Of a stretch of DNA of 64,000 nucleotides, positions 61,727-64,000 are shown piece after piece. Source of the stretch: Bradyrhizobium sp. 186 (GTDB lineage: Bacteria; Pseudomonadota; Alphaproteobacteria; Rhizobiales; Xanthobacteraceae); contig NZ_CP082164.1 in NCBI RefSeq assembly GCF_023101685.1, forward strand, positions 5,828,001-5,892,000. Reading direction: 5' to 3'. The position numbers and the translations under genes were made by a program. The notes under the pieces are model-generated. The model did not search any database and was not told the origin of the DNA. It was given only the letters and a program-made list of their open reading frames with translations. How positions within the stretch are numbered: position 1 is the stretch's first letter; the number at the start of each line of letters is the position of its first letter.

Positions 61727-61951
61727 GCCGCCAGTTGTGTGGGGTGCGGTCCCTTGCTGGTGCAGTCGACCTGTTCGCTGTCGCATGGAGCGAATCGCGC
61801 CCTGGACATCCACATGTCGTCCGTCGGGAATATTCGACTGCGCGTGCTTTTCGAGGAGCACCAACAACATGAAGCAACATATCCCCGAAACATTTTTTGC
61901 CACAGCGATCGACTGGACGTCGCTTGTGCTTATGGGCACCGCGATGCCGGT

Positions 61952-62290
61952 GTCCTTGCGGAAGTCGGCGATGGTTTTGTGATCCGGCGCGAGCCGTCCG
62001 GTCAGCCACATCACCTCAAGATTGCGGCCAGCCTGGCGCTCCAGCCGCCGGCTCGATTGCACCCGGTTGAGATAGCCGTAAATGTAGAGCTTGAGCATCG
62101 GCGAAGGATGGTACGCTGGCCGGCCGGTCGCTGCAGGATCAACGCCATCGAACCCGAGGTCGCGGAGTTCCAACGCCTCAACGAACACATCGACCGCGCG
62201 AACAGGATTGCTCTCGCCGACCCAATCATCGAGGCATTCCGGCAGCAACGTCGCCTGCTGGCGATCCGCCCCTTGAACGAAACCCTGCAT
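61952..62290 (-). pseudogene. IS1182-family transposase remnant (N-terminal part)
   Basis: 113 codons with the DUF772 N-terminal region: DRQQATLLPECLDDWVGESNP, VDPAATGRPAYHPSPMLKLY, YGYLNRVQSSRRLERQAGRN and LTGRLAPDHKTIADFRKD. After FRKD the sequence diverges, so the DDE catalytic domain is missing and the copy is dead. 61727-61951 shows no gene. Confidence 0.82.
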
Positions 62291-62420
62291 CACTTCCCCC
62301 GCCGATTCAGCAAGAGAATCATAGCATCGACGGGGTTTTCACACAGCCTGGGTCAAAAGCGGTCTATGTCGGAAGGCGTTTGACAGGTCAGCTTCGGGCC
62401 AAAGAGCGACATCGATTCGA

Positions 62421-64000
62421 TCACGATCCGTCCGCTCGGGTGCCAGGGATCGTAAATTGAAAGAGAGCACCCCGCGGTTCGCACGGGATCGCCCACAGCC
62501 GTCCGCCGTGGGCTTCGATGATGGAGCGGCAGATGCATAGGCCCATGCCCATGCCGTCGGGCTTGGTCGTGTAGAATGGCTCGAACAGACGCGAGAGGCT
62601 CTCCGGGCTCAGCCCCGGGCCGATGTCCCGCACTCCGACGCGCACGCGACCTTCGGAGGGGACAGCATCGATGCTGATCTGCAATTCGCGCGCGCCCTCC
62701 CCAATACCACTCATGGCCTGAATGGCGTTGACGATCAAGTTCAGCATCACTTGTTGCAGTTGGACCCGATCGCCTTGGACACACGGCAAGCCCTCCGCAA
62801 ATTGCGTCCGCACCGACACGCTGTTGTTTGCGGCCTCCGTACGGGTGAGAGCAATAACTTCGAGGATGGCATCATCGATCGTGACGGCGTCCTTTCGGGC
62901 GGGCGCCTTCTTGATGAGCGCGCGGATTCGCTCGACGATCTCGCCTGCGCGATTCCCCTCCTTGACAATAAGGGACAGCGCGTCATCCACCTCGCGAACA
63001 TTCGGTGGCTCAGCGCTTAGGAAACGCCGAGCGGCTAACGCATATGTGACTGCCGCTGTGATCGGCTGGTTCACTTCATGGGTGATCGAGGCCGAGAGCT
63101 GACCCATGGTGGCAATGCGATTGGCGTGCGCCAGCTGCATCTGCATGTCCCGCAGCGCCGCTTCCGCCCGCTTGCGCTCGGTGATGTCGCGGGCGATCTT
63201 GGACGCGCCGATGATCCGGCCGGCCGTGTCCCTGAGCGGCGACACGGACAGTGAGATGTCAATCAGGCTGCCGTCCTCGCGCATCCGCACCGTCTCGTAG
63301 GACCTGATGAGTTCGCCGCGCCTGATGCGCTCCAAAATTCGCAGCTCTTCGTCGTGGCGGTCCGGCGGAATGATGATCAGGATGGATTTGCCGATGACTT
63401 CGCTCGCCTGATGGCCAAAGAGCCGTTCGGCCCCGCCGTTCCAAGTCTCGATGGTGCCGTTGAGGTCCTTGCTGACGATGGCATCCTCAGAGGAATTTAC
63501 GATGGCTGCCAGCCGTTGTCCGACCACCTCAGCCCGTTTGCGCTCTGTCACATCTACAGCAGTACCAACAAACTCGATGAACTCGCCGTCTTCATTGAGA
63601 ATCGGATGACCCGAGGCATTGATGTGCCTAACCGTTCCGTCTGGCAGAAGAACCCTGTACTCGGCAAACGTATCAACTCTTTCGCGAAGCAATTCCTCAA
63701 ATCTCTTCTTTACCCAATCGCGATCCTCGGGGTGGATTTGCTGGCGAAAATTGTCTCGAGAAGGTAAGCTCTCCCGCGGATCCAATCCGAAGATTCTGAA
63801 CATTTCCTCGGAGCAGTACAGCACCTTTTCGGTGCGGGGATCCCAAACCCAGCTGCCGGTGTGGGTCAGCTTCTGCGCTTCGGCCAAATAGGCCTCACTC
63901 CGCATCAGGGCTTGTTCGGCGCGCTTGCGCTCGGTCAGGTCAAGCACGAAAGCGACACCCTGGTCTCGTTCTTCGCCGAACGCAGCCAACCCGATCAACA
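62421..64000 (-). CDS. PAS-domain sensor histidine kinase (5' end outside window)
   Basis: At least 525 residues, open at the window edge. Three PAS regions with PAC tails (VDLTERKRAE-type ends at TAVDVTERKRAE and ARDITERKRAE; core EDAIVSKDLNGTIETWNGGAERLFG) precede a dimerisation/phosphoacceptor helix with MGQLSASITHEVNQPI (phospho-His) and a HATPase domain with N box LNLIVNAIQAM, G box GPGLSPESLSRLFEPFY and MGMGLCICRSIIEAHGG. Like FixL-type soluble kinases, it has no membrane segment in the visible part. No response regulator gene is in the window. Confidence 0.93.
   Translation of the reverse strand, partial: LIGLAAFGEERDQGVAFVLDLTERKRAEQALMRSEAYLAEAQKLTHTGSWVWDPRTEKVLYCSEEMFRIFGLDPRESLPSRDNFRQQIHPEDRDWVKKRFEELLRERVDTFAEYRVLLPDGTVRHINASGHPILNEDGEFIEFVGTAVDVTERKRAEVVGQRLAAIVNSSEDAIVSKDLNGTIETWNGGAERLFGHQASEVIGKSILIIIPPDRHDEELRILERIRRGELIRSYETVRMREDGSLIDISLSVSPLRDTAGRIIGASKIARDITERKRAEAALRDMQMQLAHANRIATMGQLSASITHEVNQPITAAVTYALAARRFLSAEPPNVREVDDALSLIVKEGNRAGEIVERIRALIKKAPARKDAVTIDDAILEVIALTRTEAANNSVSVRTQFAEGLPCVQGDRVQLQQVMLNLIVNAIQAMSGIGEGARELQISIDAVPSEGRVRVGVRDIGPGLSPESLSRLFEPFYTTKPDGMGMGLCICRSIIEAHGGRLWAIPCEPRGALFQFTIPGTRADGS

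Larger units (their letters stand above)
53319..64000. mobile_element. Probable integrative element (left end), right end outside window
   Basis: The left boundary is the tRNA-Pro fragment; the integrase follows at once. The contents are typical accessory cargo: small cassette genes, broken IS110 and IS1182 copies, pseudogenes. An intact tRNA-Pro(GGG) regenerated at the other end is expected but not present in the window, so the element either extends past 64000 or has lost that end. Extent is inferred. Confidence 0.55.

Noticed and set aside
61493..61951. Continuation of the IS1182 frame as coding sequence
   Set aside because: Similarity to the transposase ends at FRKD near 61952, and the frame runs opposite a better plus-strand gene at 61409-61726.

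Overview
The window looks like chromosome from a Bradyrhizobium-type alphaproteobacterium. This is inferred from very high G+C, a glnB-glnA pair with an NtrC/sigma-54 style control region, a large porin of the rhizobial type, a GcrA-family regulator, DUF2842 and CtaA, and several dispersed palindromic intergenic repeats. No rRNA and no intact tRNA gene was seen. No CRISPR array was seen.

Left part (1-23.9 kb) is mostly housekeeping. It holds the end of an odd multicopper oxidase, a GNAT acetyltransferase coupled to NAD(P)HX repair (NnrE/NnrD fusion), divergent glnB-glnA, a periplasmic asparaginase, a tautomerase with a divergent GlxA-type regulator, and an NfeD-slipin membrane pair. These are followed by an E1alpha-E1beta-E2 2-oxoacid dehydrogenase operon, a glutamine-amidotransferase-like hydrolase, an AI-2E permease, a diguanylate cyclase, rplM-rpsI, a thioesterase, an enoyl-CoA hydratase, a CoA-binding protein, metY and heme A synthase.

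Middle part (24.2-33.4 kb) is an envelope polysaccharide locus: NodB-like protein, FemAB/BioF2-like acetyltransferase, Wzz/tyrosine-kinase-like protein, GT4 glycosyltransferase, polyprenyl-phosphate sugar transferase and Wzy-like polymerase. Its gene content resembles holdfast/unipolar-polysaccharide sets. The NodB-like and kinase-like proteins both lack key catalytic residues. From 33.3 to 49.9 kb come a MarR-controlled flavin monooxygenase, a four-gene operon with two tandem saccharopine-dehydrogenase-like paralogues, a formamidase-family enzyme, a GcrA paralogue, a porin, a second MarR gene next to a nucleophile-less alpha/beta hydrolase, an SDR, a frameshifted DapA-family gene, an HSL-type esterase and a TetR regulator.

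Right part (50-64 kb) is accessory. A large exported TPR-CHAT protein lies just left of a 47-bp tRNA-Pro 3' fragment that abuts a tyrosine integrase, so an integrative element appears to start at about 53.3 kb and run past the window end. Inside it are a small AraC/DUF305/AhpD-like cassette bounded by ~52-bp direct repeats, and an IS110 transposase broken by a 576-bp internal duplication around a 1-kb insert. That insert holds a small secreted protein and gene relics. A dodecin, an IS1182 remnant and a PAS-rich sensor histidine kinase cut by the window end follow. The most notable observation is that the two IS110 halves would rejoin in frame by recombination across the 576-bp repeat.
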